Origin: Humibacter sp049446075
GTDB taxonomy: Bacteria; Actinomycetota; Actinomycetes; Actinomycetales; Microbacteriaceae
Direction of reading: 5' to 3'
Assembly: GCF_049446075.1 (NCBI RefSeq)
Contig: NZ_JBMSEB010000001.1
Span: forward strand, 2,232,001-2,296,000
Length of the DNA: 64,000 bases
Shown here: positions 49,273-58,184 of the stretch, one piece after another
How the letters are laid out: each line of letters opens with the position of its first letter
How positions within the stretch are numbered: the first letter of the stretch is position 1
Made by a program: the position numbers and the translations under genes
Notes under the pieces: model-generated
What the model saw: the letters and a program-made list of their open reading frames with translations, nothing else
What the model was told of the DNA's origin: nothing
The model's database searches: none

Positions 49273-50385
49273 ATGGATACCACTCTGGAGGCCGCTCAGG
49301 CTAGGGGGATGAAGGCATGGACCCTTGACTCACTCGGAAGCCCACTCGAACTCGAAGAGGTGCCGGACCCGCAGCTCCGCAGCGGCGGAGCAGTCTTACG
49401 GATGCTCGCCGTGCAGGTACCGGCGTACACCCGGGCGCTGACCATGGGCGGCCGCGGCGGCATCGCGACACCAACGGTGCTGGGAATCGGCGGAATCGGA
49501 CGAGTCGAGGCCGTCGCCGAGGACGTCCACACCGTGCGACCGGGCGAGCTCGCTCTGAGTACCGGTTTCCTCGCGACTGGACGCGTCGCCGAACCGGAGG
49601 AGGTGCTTCTTGGGTGGACCGGAATCGGCGGACGTGGGCATCCCTCGCCTGCCACCGACGGCATGCGGCGAGTATGGCGCACGGGCACGTTCGCGGAACG
49701 AGCGCTCATGCCGGCATCAACACTCGTCGCTCTCCCCGGCGCGGAGCGGTACCGTGACCTGGCCAGGCTCGCGTTCCTGCCCTGGCTGAGTATCGCGGCC
49801 GGGGCAGTGGAACGGAGCGGATTGAGACCCGGCGACCGCTTGGTCGTGGCAGGGGCCAGCGGGCAACTCGGCGGAGCGGCTGTGCTGCTCGCACTCGCCC
49901 GTGGAGCGGGCACCATCGCCGCGGTAGGGCGGAACGCAGGGAGCCTCGCCCGTCTGGCGGCCCTCGACGCCCGCGTCCGGCCGGTCCAGTCGGTGGGCGA
50001 CCGCACGGAAGACGCCGCTGCTATTACGAAGGCACTCAATGGCGACGCCGACGTGACCATCGACGCACTCGGCCCCACGCCGAGCGCCGACCTCACGATG
50101 GCAGGATTCGACGTGCTTCGTCCCGACGGCACCATGGTGCTCCTCGGCGGGGTGCGCCAGACTCTTCCGATCCCGTACGGCGACCTGATGCGTCGCCGGA
50201 TCACACTGCGCGGGTCCTGGATGACATCCAACGAATCAATATTCTCGGTCTGGCGCCAGATCGAGGCCGGCGTCTTAGACCTCGACCCGCTCGACGTGAG
50301 CACGGTCGGCCTCGATGACCCTGCCACTGCACTCGCACGCGCCGAGGCGACCAACGGGCTCAGCTTCTTAGCTTTGACGCCCTGA
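49273..50385 (+). CDS. MDR-family oxidoreductase (quinone reductase-like, zinc-free)
   Basis: The 370-residue protein has the MDR substrate domain (MKAWTLDSLGSPLELEEVPDP to about 160) with no zinc ligands in the usual places, and the nucleotide site LVVAGASGQLGGAAVLLALARGAGTIAAVG (about 192-221). The substrate is unknown. ATG 49309 (MKAW) matches the usual family start but has the AGGGGG touching it; ATG 49273 is used here. It is divergent from the XRE regulator, a likely regulated pair. Confidence 0.85.
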   Translation: MDTTLEAAQARGMKAWTLDSLGSPLELEEVPDPQLRSGGAVLRMLAVQVPAYTRALTMGGRGGIATPTVLGIGGIGRVEAVAEDVHTVRPGELALSTGFLATGRVAEPEEVLLGWTGIGGRGHPSPATDGMRRVWRTGTFAERALMPASTLVALPGAERYRDLARLAFLPWLSIAAGAVERSGLRPGDRLVVAGASGQLGGAAVLLALARGAGTIAAVGRNAGSLARLAALDARVRPVQSVGDRTEDAAAITKALNGDADVTIDALGPTPSADLTMAGFDVLRPDGTMVLLGGVRQTLPIPYGDLMRRRITLRGSWMTSNESIFSVWRQIEAGVLDLDPLDVSTVGLDDPATALARAEATNGLSFLALTP

Positions 50386-50512
50386 CACACCCTCCGGCCT
50401 TCGTGCCAGGGTGCACTTCATCGGCAGACGCGAAAGCTGTGGCCATCCACGCTGACGATGTCACGGAGCTGAAGCTGCAATCGGACACCGTGGGCGCCCC
50501 TAGCGACGACGG

Positions 50513-51739
50513 TCAGCGGACGCTGCCGAAGAAGCTCCGCACATCGTTGACGAGCAATTGAGGGCGCTCCATCGCGGCGAAGTGACCGCCATCGTCGAAG
50601 TCGCTCCAGTGCGTGATGTTGAGACCTTGCTCGCCGTATCGTCGGATCGCGATGTCCTCGGCGAATGCCGCAACGCCCACCGGCACACTGGACCGTGACC
50701 TGCCCCAGTCGGGTTGGGCGTGCATGTTCTCGTAATACATCCGAGCGGACGAGGTCGCCGTGCGGGTAAGCCAGTAGAACATCACGTTTGTGAGGATCCG
50801 GTCAGGGCTCAACGCTTCGTCGATCGCGCCGTGCACCCAAGCGGCCATCCTGTCGACGATCCAGGTCAGCTGGCCAACAGGTGAGTCCGTCAGCGCGTAG
50901 CCGATCATCTGGGGACGACTGGCCTGGATGTTGAAGTACGCGTTTCCGCTCGCCATGAACTCTTTCAGCATGTCGAGCCGTCCCTTCTCCACGTCGGTGT
51001 AGGTGGCCAGCTCTGACTCGGGAACCTCGCCCCATGGGATGAAGCCGACGGTGGCCGCGTTGAGGTGAACTCCAGCCAGGTGGTCGGGATCGGCGTGAGC
51101 CAGTTCAGGTCCGATCAACGCGCCCATGTCACCGCCCTGCACGCCGTATCGCTCGTAGCCCAGGCGCTCCATGAGCACGGCGAACGCACGCGCCGTGCGC
51201 GCGGCATCCCATCCCTTGTCGTGAGTGGGTCCGGAGAAACCGAACCCGGGCAGCGAGGGGATCACCAGGTGGAACGCATCGCTCGCGTCGCCACCGTGCG
51301 CCGTCGGGTCGCAGAGCGGGCCGATCACGTCGAGGAATTCGGAGATCGAGCCGGGCCAGCCATGCAGAAGCAGCAGCGGCAACGCGCCCTTGTGCGGAGA
51401 TCGGATGTGCAGGAAGTGGATTCGCTGACCGTCGATCGTGGTGAGGAACTGAGGGTAGTCGTTGAAGACCTTCTCCTGGTCACGCCAGTCGTAGCCGCTT
51501 TGCCAGTAGTCGACGAGACCACGGACGTACGCGAGCGGCACGCCGTAGTCCCACCCGCTGTCGGGCAGTTCATCGGGCCAGCGGGTCTGCTCGAGCCGAC
51601 GGCGCAGGTCTTGCAGGTCGGATTCCGGGACATGCATCGTGAACGGCTCGATCACCGTCGTGTCTTCCGGCGCGGTTGCTCGGATATCGGACTGCGTGTC
51701 CGCGGTTGCAGCTTGTGGACTAAGGCTCTGGTCAGACAT
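50513..51739 (-). CDS. Epoxide hydrolase (EHN-domain), copy 2
   Basis: A 408-residue enzyme similar in layout to the one at 46202. A 30-residue Ala/Thr-rich tail precedes the EHN domain (IEPFTMHVPESDLQDLRRRLEQTRWPDEL...). The core has LLLHGWPGS, the nucleophile aspartate in GVQGGDMGA (about 205), and the histidine in GGHFAAMERPQ (about 392). It hydrates epoxides. It is divergent from a MarR gene with two identical 16-bp operators between, so repression by MarR is likely. Two such enzymes with different regulator families suggest separate acquisitions. Confidence 0.93.
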   Translation of the reverse strand: MSDQSLSPQAATADTQSDIRATAPEDTTVIEPFTMHVPESDLQDLRRRLEQTRWPDELPDSGWDYGVPLAYVRGLVDYWQSGYDWRDQEKVFNDYPQFLTTIDGQRIHFLHIRSPHKGALPLLLLHGWPGSISEFLDVIGPLCDPTAHGGDASDAFHLVIPSLPGFGFSGPTHDKGWDAARTARAFAVLMERLGYERYGVQGGDMGALIGPELAHADPDHLAGVHLNAATVGFIPWGEVPESELATYTDVEKGRLDMLKEFMASGNAYFNIQASRPQMIGYALTDSPVGQLTWIVDRMAAWVHGAIDEALSPDRILTNVMFYWLTRTATSSARMYYENMHAQPDWGRSRSSVPVGVAAFAEDIAIRRYGEQGLNITHWSDFDDGGHFAAMERPQLLVNDVRSFFGSVR

Positions 51740-51758
51740 GGGACCTCCTCGGCATTTT

Positions 51759-51808
51759 TGACATCATGGTGTCACTGCTAGTCTGATCGCTATGACATCA
51801 TGGTGTCA
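51759..51808. promoter_or_regulatory. Two identical MarR operators between epoxide hydrolase and marR
   Basis: TGACATCATGGTGTCA occurs exactly at 51759-51774 and 51793-51808 (34-bp spacing). Each is a palindrome with one mismatched pair. The first lies next to the hydrolase start (51739), the second 18 bp before the marR start, so a bound MarR dimer pair would cover both divergent promoters. Confidence 0.85.
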
Positions 51809-51826
51809 ATACGAAATGGAGTTCGA

Positions 51827-52273
51827 ATGCCGCGTACCGAGGCCGGCGAGGTCTTCACATCGTTCGTGGTCGAGGTGGCCATGCTTGGCCACTTCGTGAC
51901 CGCTGCCGGTGAGAGGATCGCCGGGTCCGGCGGACAGACACTCGCGCGCTGGTTGGTGCTGGACGCGGTGGCCGAGCATCCGCAGACAGTCGCCCAAGTC
52001 GGCCGGCTACGCGGGATGGCCCGCCAACCGGTGCAGCGCGTTGCCGATCTGCTTGTCGACGAGGGACTTGCCGCCTTCAGCCACAACCCGCGGCATCGGC
52101 GTGCGAAGCTGCTCTCGCTGACGACCGGAGGGCGTCAGGTTCTGGACACGATTAATGCACGACAAGCAGCGTGGGCGAACGAACACGGTGACCGCCTCGG
52201 CATAGACCGGATCGAAAGCGCTCGCGCGCTCATCGCTGAACTGCGGCCGCTCGTCGAGATGCCATCGCCGTAA
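51827..52273 (+). CDS. MarR family transcriptional regulator
   Basis: The 148-residue winged-helix regulator has the MarR DNA-binding part RWLVLDAVAEHPQTVAQVGRLRGMARQPVQRVADLLVDEGLAAFSHNPRHRRAKLLSLTTGGRQVLDTI (about 44-112): recognition helix ARQPVQRVADLL and wing with NPRHRRAK. TGGAG precedes the ATG by 7 nt. It should repress the divergent epoxide hydrolase and itself through the twin operators at 51759-51808, with a phenolic or epoxide-like compound as probable inducer. Confidence 0.88.
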   Translation: MPRTEAGEVFTSFVVEVAMLGHFVTAAGERIAGSGGQTLARWLVLDAVAEHPQTVAQVGRLRGMARQPVQRVADLLVDEGLAAFSHNPRHRRAKLLSLTTGGRQVLDTINARQAAWANEHGDRLGIDRIESARALIAELRPLVEMPSP

Positions 52274-52381
52274 TGGCGCTCCCAAGCATCCTTTGCTGGT
52301 GCTCATCCGACGGAGGACCGCCGGATCGGCTTTTCACGGGCACTCCGGGAATTCCCTCACCCGGGTGACAAGTACGACGCT

Positions 52382-52771
52382 TCAGAGGGCGCGGATGGTG
52401 TTGTTGCGAGGTGTGTGGGTGAGCTCGGCCCGACCGAGTTTCTCGAGCAGGGGTGGCAGGTACATTCCGAAACGGCCGCGGTATCCCTTGCGGAGCCCGT
52501 ACCAGCCTCCGACCGGGTTGGACTCTGAGCGGCCCCAGGCTTCGACCGTGCCATCGGCGGCCGGCTTTAGTTCATCGGCAGCGCCGGGGGGTACCCAATC
52601 GCCTTGTTCGGTCAGCCACGCGTGCAGATCATCAATCGCGCGTGCCTGGTACTTCAGCTGGGTCGACCCGACCTGGCAGACGAGTTCATCGCCGTCGATA
52701 TACATGACGTAGTTCGATGACCCAGGGGCTGTGGTGAGTTGCCACGGGTCGTCTTTGGTTCCTTCAGTCAT
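52382..52771 (-). CDS. Conserved protein of unknown function (DUF6855-like)
   Basis: The 129-residue protein has the conserved phrases GTKDDPWQLTTAPGSSNYVMY, QVGSTQLKYQARAIDDLHAWLTEQGDWVP and NPVGGWYGLRKGYRGRFGMYLPPLLEKLG, which I recall from a widespread uncharacterised actinobacterial family. It has no signal peptide or membrane helix. AGAAGGG is 9 nt before the ATG. The family name is from memory. Confidence 0.7.
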   Translation of the reverse strand: MTEGTKDDPWQLTTAPGSSNYVMYIDGDELVCQVGSTQLKYQARAIDDLHAWLTEQGDWVPPGAADELKPAADGTVEAWGRSESNPVGGWYGLRKGYRGRFGMYLPPLLEKLGRAELTHTPRNNTIRAL

Positions 52772-53075
52772 TTCTCGTGCCCTTCTCTTCAGGGTGCGAT
52801 GGGAGAAGAAGCGGCCCCGGCCACCCGACTCATGTCCTCCGGGCAGTGCCTACTTGCCCATGCGACTGACAGGCATCGCGCTCATGCGCCAAGCATCCCA
52901 CCTAGCTACCGATTGGTGCAGAGGTCGCGAGAAATCACGCCCGGTACCCGCTCGGTTGGGAGTTCGTCAGCGCGATGTGGCAACCGGATTGCGCGCACGC
53001 CCCGCTGCAAGCCGGTGGGCTACCGACGCCCTTTCAGCCCTGTCGAGTGGGGGAGCTCGCCGGTAGCGTTGCACG
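52772..53075. other. Gene-free stretch between the DUF6855-like gene and the proS fragment
   Basis: No open frame with coding character or ribosome site is seen here. Its right end contains the native-looking start region of proS: TAGCGT ends 6 nt before the proS ATG (leaderless pattern). The left end is the leader of the DUF6855-like gene. No repeat or palindrome was found. Confidence 0.6.
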
Positions 53076-53516
53076 ATGGCGGCGTATCGGTCGAGAGTGC
53101 TCGCGTCTCAGCAGGATGATTTCCCGCGGTGGTACCAGGACGTCCTGGAGAAGGCGGAGTTGGCTGACAATGGCCCGGTCCGCGGCACGATGGTGATTCG
53201 ACCGTATGCGTACGCGTTGTGGGAGCGGATGCAGGCCGAGCTTGACGCTCGCATCAAAGCAACCGGAGCCGAGAACGTATACCTGCCATTGTTCATCCCG
53301 CAGTCGTATCTGGCACGGGAGGCTGAACATATCGAGGGCTTCAGCCCGGAACTCGCCGTCGTCACCCACGCTGGCGGCAAGAAGCTGACGGAGCCTGTCG
53401 TCGTCCGCCCGACGAGCGAAACCATGTTCGGTGAGCTGATGTCCAAGTGGATCCAGTCGCATCGCGATCTCCCTCGGTTAGCGGATCCCTCATCGCGCTG
53501 GAGGTTCGAACGATGA
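53076..53516 (+). pseudogene. proS: 5' fragment of prolyl-tRNA synthetase gene
   Basis: The first 130 residues match bacterial-type ProS class II opening: SRVLASQQDDFPRWYQDVLEKAELADNGPVRGTMVIRPYAYALWERMQAELDARIKATGAENVYLPLFIPQSYLAREAEHIEGFSPELAVVTHAGGKKLTEPVVVRPTSET, including the motif 2-proximal RPTSE. After SHRDLPR the frame drifts (LADPSSRWRFER) and stops, so about 440 residues are missing. The full-length gene is expected elsewhere. The leaderless promoter (TAGCGT, 6 nt to ATG) is kept, so the fragment could still be transcribed. Confidence 0.8.
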
Positions 53517-53526
53517 TCGCCGATAC

Positions 53527-53557
53527 TGTCCTCCGGCGAGAATTCGCAAGGAGGACA
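53527..53557 (+). promoter_or_regulatory. Hairpin that hides the ribosome site of the 30-residue peptide
   Basis: TGTCCTCC (53527-53534) is perfectly complementary to GGAGGACA (53550-53557), which contains the Shine-Dalgarno sequence. The loop contains a second short stem GCGA-GAAT-TCGC. In the folded RNA the ribosome site is paired; the start codon begins 1 nt after the stem. Confidence 0.72.
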
Positions 53558-53558
53558 G

Positions 53559-53651
53559 ATGGCAATCAGCGCCGGAGCCTTAGTGGCGGTCTTCACAGCA
53601 CTGTTCGTTGTCCTGGTCGTAGTGTTCCTGATCGCTCGGCGCAGGCGGTAG
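53559..53651 (+). CDS. 30-residue single-TM peptide, toxin-like
   Basis: ATG 53559 is preceded by AAGGAGG with ideal spacing and opens a 31-codon frame ending TAG at 53651. The product begins MAISAGALVAVFTALFVV, has one membrane helix of about 22 residues and ends with four arginines and lysine-free tail RRRR. The size, one helix and basic end fit type I toxin peptides, phage-type small proteins or the small regulatory membrane proteins found in many bacteria. Its ribosome site is locked in a hairpin. No antisense RNA promoter could be verified. I recognise no family. Confidence 0.6.
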   Translation: MAISAGALVAVFTALFVVLVVVFLIARRRR

Positions 53652-53656
53652 ATCCC

Positions 53657-54130
53657 TCACACCAGGAACAGCGTCGCGCACAGCAGCGCGATCGCGACAC
53701 CGAGGAGAGTCGCCCGCAGCGGGATGATCGACTCCCACCTGGCCTGCAGGGCGCGCGCGTCCGTGGGGATGTCGCCCGTGGACGCCGCGGCCGTGAGGAC
53801 GTTGTTGATGGGCTTCGCGATCGTGGCGAAGAGCACCAGCCACACCAGCAGCAGCGCGAGACCCGTCGCCGCGAGGGCGCCGGCCAGAGGCGAGACGGCG
53901 AGGAAGGCGAGGACCACGGTCGCCGCGGTGGCGATCGTCCCACCGATCCCGATGACCGGGAACCGGCGATCGCCGTAGTAGTGTCCGCGGCCGACGACCC
54001 GGACCATCGTGCGGTCGTCGAGCTCGGCGTAGACCGCGCGTTGCACGACGGCGACGCTCATGTCGGTGCCGAAGATGACGGCGAGGCTAAGGATGGCGAG
54101 GACGGCGGTGACGCCGATGGCGATGGGCAT
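53657..54130 (-). CDS. DUF1772 family membrane protein
   Basis: The 157-residue protein has four helices. The N-terminal helix VTAVLAILSLAVIFGTDMSVAVV is followed by the conserved HYYGDRRFPVIGIGG region and VLFATIAKPINNVLTAAAS (about 100-118), typical of DUF1772 (anthrone oxygenase-like) proteins. The function in bacteria is unknown. GGAGAAG is 6 nt before the ATG. It is divergent from the TetR gene at 54229; its start lies 100 bp away from the palindromes there, so it is a likely target. Confidence 0.8.
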   Translation of the reverse strand: MPIAIGVTAVLAILSLAVIFGTDMSVAVVQRAVYAELDDRTMVRVVGRGHYYGDRRFPVIGIGGTIATAATVVLAFLAVSPLAGALAATGLALLLVWLVLFATIAKPINNVLTAAASTGDIPTDARALQARWESIIPLRATLLGVAIALLCATLFLV

Positions 54131-54189
54131 TGCTTCTCCGATCGATGCATGCGAGACGTAGTGGTGATCTCGTGGTGACGTTGGTGCGC

Positions 54190-54219
54190 GTTAGCATCGC
54201 TAACTGTTAGCGCTGCTAA
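54190..54219. promoter_or_regulatory. Two TTAGC-N3-GCTAA operators in the tetR promoter
   Basis: GTTAGC-ATC-GCTAAC (54190-54204) and TTAGC-GCT-GCTAA (54207-54219) are perfect palindromes with centres 16 bp apart. The second overlaps the -10 TAATGT (54217-54222), which ends 6 nt before the tetR ATG, so binding would block tetR transcription directly. The divergent DUF1772 gene starts 60 bp to the left. Confidence 0.85.
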
Positions 54220-54228
54220 TGTAGCCGC

Positions 54229-54801
54229 ATGCCACGTTCAGCGCAAGACTCCGAGCGATTCGTCGAACGCGAGGCCCGCATCATCCGCACCACGCGAGAG
54301 ATCGCGGAACGCGAGGGATGGCCGGCCGTGACCGTCCGTCGTCTCGCCGACGAGATCGGCGTCAGCCAGCCGATCCTGTACCGGCACTTCCGCGGCGGAC
54401 GCGACGACATCGTCGCGCGCGTCGTCATGGAGGGATACGAGGATCTCGCGACGGCCATGGCGTCCGACGGCGACGGGCCGGACGCGCTCCCCGCGCTCAT
54501 CGCGTCCTATCTCGAATTCGCCCGCGAGCAGCCGTCGACGTACGAGGCGATGGCCTCCGCGCGCAGCAGCATCGTTTTCGCCTCCGACGAGACCCCAGAA
54601 GTCCTCCGCCGCGGCTTCGAGATGCTCGCCCGCGCGGTCGGCGGAGTGGACGACAAAGACCGCGCGGTGCGCGCGGAACTCCTCTGGAGCACACTGCACG
54701 GCATCAGCCAGCTCGCCGCGCACGGCCGGTTGGACGCCGACCTGGACGACGTGCGGGAGGCCGCGGTCGCGGCGCTCTTCGGGCGTGACGCATCCACTTA
54801 A
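54229..54801 (+). CDS. TetR family transcriptional regulator
   Basis: The 190-residue repressor has the HTH RIIRTTREIAEREGWPAVTVRRLADEIGVSQPILYRHFRGGRDDIVARVV (about 17-66) and a C-terminal domain of the TetR_C_33-like type (WSTLHGISQLAAHGRLD). The leaderless start (TAATGT, 6 nt, ATG) lies under two palindromes. It should control itself and the divergent DUF1772 membrane protein gene. Confidence 0.88.
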   Translation: MPRSAQDSERFVEREARIIRTTREIAEREGWPAVTVRRLADEIGVSQPILYRHFRGGRDDIVARVVMEGYEDLATAMASDGDGPDALPALIASYLEFAREQPSTYEAMASARSSIVFASDETPEVLRRGFEMLARAVGGVDDKDRAVRAELLWSTLHGISQLAAHGRLDADLDDVREAAVAALFGRDAST

Positions 54802-54990
54802 TTCACCTATCGGCACATCCCGTCCTGACCCCGTCGCAGGGTGGAGGCAGGGTTCTGTACGGCCCAGCGCACAAGCCGGTTCTCGGCCCCACGGGCAACG
54901 ACTCGATGCGGAGATACGTCACGGATCCGCCCCGCGCGCCCGGCATGTGCCGCGGAATCCGCCACCGCTCGGAACGTATAACCCGTATCG

Positions 54991-56364
<1,374 letters not shown>

Positions 56365-56583
56365 GAGACCTCCTCTTCCCTCGGGTCGGCTGACGCCGAC
56401 CATGTTCTCCGCGCGGTTGCACCCCCGATCGCTCGCGCTTGCCGGGCACGCTTCTGCGGTGGTGCCCGTGCACCACTACGGTCTCAGCCACCCCCGACAA
56501 AGACCACGATTCGGGTGAACGCCGCACGTTCATACGGCGCTGACCCACCCTAGGGACGGCGGATGCTGCGCCACAACTCAGCC

Positions 56584-56782
56584 TGTGGATAACGATGTGG
56601 AGAGTCTGCGCGAAACGCCGAGGGCCGTGTGCAGAAGGTGTGGGAAGTTCTGGGGATAACTTACTAGTTTGTGAACCTATTAGTGGCCTGACCAGGATAA
56701 AAGTTATCCCGGGGCTGTGTGGGAAAAGTTGTCGGATGCCTGTGGTCACCCTCGAGCGCGACACTCCGGTGGGTGTGGACAA
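56584..56782. promoter_or_regulatory. DnaA-box-like sites and a 10-bp inverted repeat upstream of dnaB
   Basis: The 497-bp gap between dnaB and rplI contains TGTGGATAA (56584-56592, exact DnaA box), TGGGGATAA (56651-56659, one mismatch) and TGTGGACAA (56774-56782, one mismatch), all in the same orientation, and the perfect inverted arms GGGATAACTT (56653-56662) and AAGTTATCCC (56702-56711). The cluster suggests DnaA-linked control of dnaB rather than an origin, because dnaA and dnaN are not here. The rest of the gap has no gene. Confidence 0.55.
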
Positions 56783-56857
56783 ACGTTGCGGATTAGTCGC
56801 AGTGGTGATAGGCGGATCAACCTCGGCAGGGCACCGTCGTGCCCGTCCGGGCTACGC

Positions 56858-56894
56858 GAACGGGCCGCACCCCCAAGTGGGGTACGGCCCGTTC
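56858..56894. terminator. Terminator hairpin after rplI
   Basis: GAACGGGCCG (56858-56867) and CGGCCCGTTC (56885-56894) form a perfect 10-bp stem extended inward by ACCCC/GGGGT, with a 4-6-nt loop. It lies just after the rplI stop codon on its strand and marks the end of the ribosomal operon. Confidence 0.85.
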
Positions 56895-56908
56895 CTGGCG
56901 CCTTGACG

Positions 56909-57361
56909 CTACTTCGCAGCGACCACCTGGAGGGTGATCGTGGCGTTGATGTCGTCGCGCAGTTTGATGGTCGCCTCGTGCGTGCCGACCGACTTGATCG
57001 GAGAGCCGATCTCGATCTTGCGCTTGTCGACGGCACCGATGCCCGCGGCCTCGACCGCGTCGGCGATGTCGCCCGTCTTCACCGAGCCGAACAGGCGGCC
57101 CTCTGCGCCGGCCTTGACGGTGAGCTTCACCGTCGCCGCCTCGAGCTTCGACTTGAGGTCCTGTGCCTCTTCGATCGTCGCGTGCTCGCGAGCGGCACGC
57201 GCGGACTTGATCTGCTCGACCTGCTTCTCACCGCCGCGGGTCCACGCGATCGCGAAGCCCTGCGGAATGAGGTAGTTGCGGGCATAGCCGTTCTTGACAT
57301 CGACGATGTCCCCGGCCGAGCCGAGGCCGGAGACCTCGTGCGTCAGAATCAGTTTCGACAT
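56909..57361 (-). CDS. rplI: 50S ribosomal protein L9
   Basis: The 150-residue protein shows the L9 pattern: N-terminal rRNA-binding domain SKLILTHEVSGLGSAGDIVDVKNGYARNYLIPQGFAIAWT (about 2-41), the connecting helix (about 42-75, QVEQIKSARAAREHATIEEAQDLKSKLEA) and the C-terminal domain ending ITLQVVAAK. It lies 9 bp after rpsR, last in the operon, and is followed by a strong terminator. Confidence 0.97.
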   Translation of the reverse strand: MSKLILTHEVSGLGSAGDIVDVKNGYARNYLIPQGFAIAWTRGGEKQVEQIKSARAAREHATIEEAQDLKSKLEAATVKLTVKAGAEGRLFGSVKTGDIADAVEAAGIGAVDKRKIEIGSPIKSVGTHEATIKLRDDINATITLQVVAAK

Positions 57362-57370
57362 GGGTGACTC

Positions 57371-57634
57371 CTAACGGCCGGAGCCTGCGTAGGGCAGAAG
57401 AGCCATCTCGCGGGCATTCTTGACTGCCTTGGCGATGAGGCGCTGCTCCTGCACGGAGACACCGGTGATGCGGCGGGCGCGGATCTTGCCGCGCTCGGAG
57501 ATGAACTTGCGCAGGGTGGCGACGTCCTTATAGTCGATGACGCCAACACGGACGGTCTTCGCCGGAGCGGCGTTCTTGCCGTCCTTACCCTTGCGGATCG
57601 GCTTGCGGCGGTCGCCGCTCGACTTTCCAGCCAT
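57371..57634 (-). CDS. rpsR: 30S ribosomal protein S18 (zinc-free form)
   Basis: The 87-residue S18 has the diagnostic core VIDYKDVATLRKFISERGKIRARRITGVSVQEQRLIAKAVKNAREMALLPYAG. It has no cysteines, so it is the zinc-independent form; a zinc-binding paralogue may exist elsewhere. It lies 54 bp after ssb and 9 bp before rplI. Confidence 0.97.
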   Translation of the reverse strand: MAGKSSGDRRKPIRKGKDGKNAAPAKTVRVGVIDYKDVATLRKFISERGKIRARRITGVSVQEQRLIAKAVKNAREMALLPYAGSGR

Positions 57635-57688
57635 GGTTATTCCTTTGATGAAGCGGATGCCTGGCTTCAGGCATCCGTGAAGAGTTGT

Positions 57689-58180
57689 TTAGAAAGGGGT
57701 CTCGTCGCTGTAGTTGCCCGGCGCGTTCCACACGTCGGAGCTCGAGTCTGACCCGGTGGACGGCGCCCACTGCTCGTCGTTGGATGCCGCACCGCCGACG
57801 CGGCCGCCCCCCGACGACTGAGCACGCGTGACGGACGCGGTGGCGTAGCGCAGCGACGGCCCGATCTCATCGATCTCGAGCTCGATCGAGGTGCGGCGCT
57901 CACCTTCCTTCGTCTCGTAGGAGCGCTGCTTGAGCCGCCCGGTAGCGATGACCCGTGAGCCCTTGGTGAGCGATCCCGCCACGTGCTCGGCGAAATCACG
58001 CCACACGCTTGCGCGCAGGAACAGAGCCTCGCCATCTTTCCAGTCGTTCGCCGCACGGTCGAAGGTGCGCGGAGTGGACGCGATGGTGAAGTTGGCAACT
58101 GCCAGCCCATTCTGCGTGTAGCGCAGCTCCGGGTCGGCCGTGAGGTTGCCCACCACGGTGATGATGGTCTCGCCTGCCAT
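57689..58180 (-). CDS. ssb: Single-stranded DNA-binding protein
   Basis: The 163-residue SSB has an OB-fold domain (ETIITVVGNLTADPELRYTQNGLAVANFTIASTPRTFDRAANDWKDGEALFLRASVWRDFAEHVAGSLTKGSRVIATGRLKQRSYETKEGERRTSIELEIDEIG, about 3-108), a Gly/Ser-rich linker and the acidic tip SDETPF that recruits partner proteins. It sits 4 bp after rpsF in the conserved operon. The true start is the methionine of MAGETIITVV. Confidence 0.97.
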   Translation of the reverse strand: MAGETIITVVGNLTADPELRYTQNGLAVANFTIASTPRTFDRAANDWKDGEALFLRASVWRDFAEHVAGSLTKGSRVIATGRLKQRSYETKEGERRTSIELEIDEIGPSLRYATASVTRAQSSGGGRVGGAASNDEQWAPSTGSDSSSDVWNAPGNYSDETPF

Positions 58181-58184
58181 GGGA

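Noticed and set aside
53470..53520. tRNA-like 3' end (GGTTCGAA) at the end of the proS fragment, as an integration site
   Set aside because: The flanking bases do not form a T-arm or acceptor stem, and no second att copy was found.
56404..56857. oriC in the dnaB-rplI gap
   Set aside because: Only three box-like sites, no dnaA or dnaN neighbours; interpreted as dnaB regulation instead.
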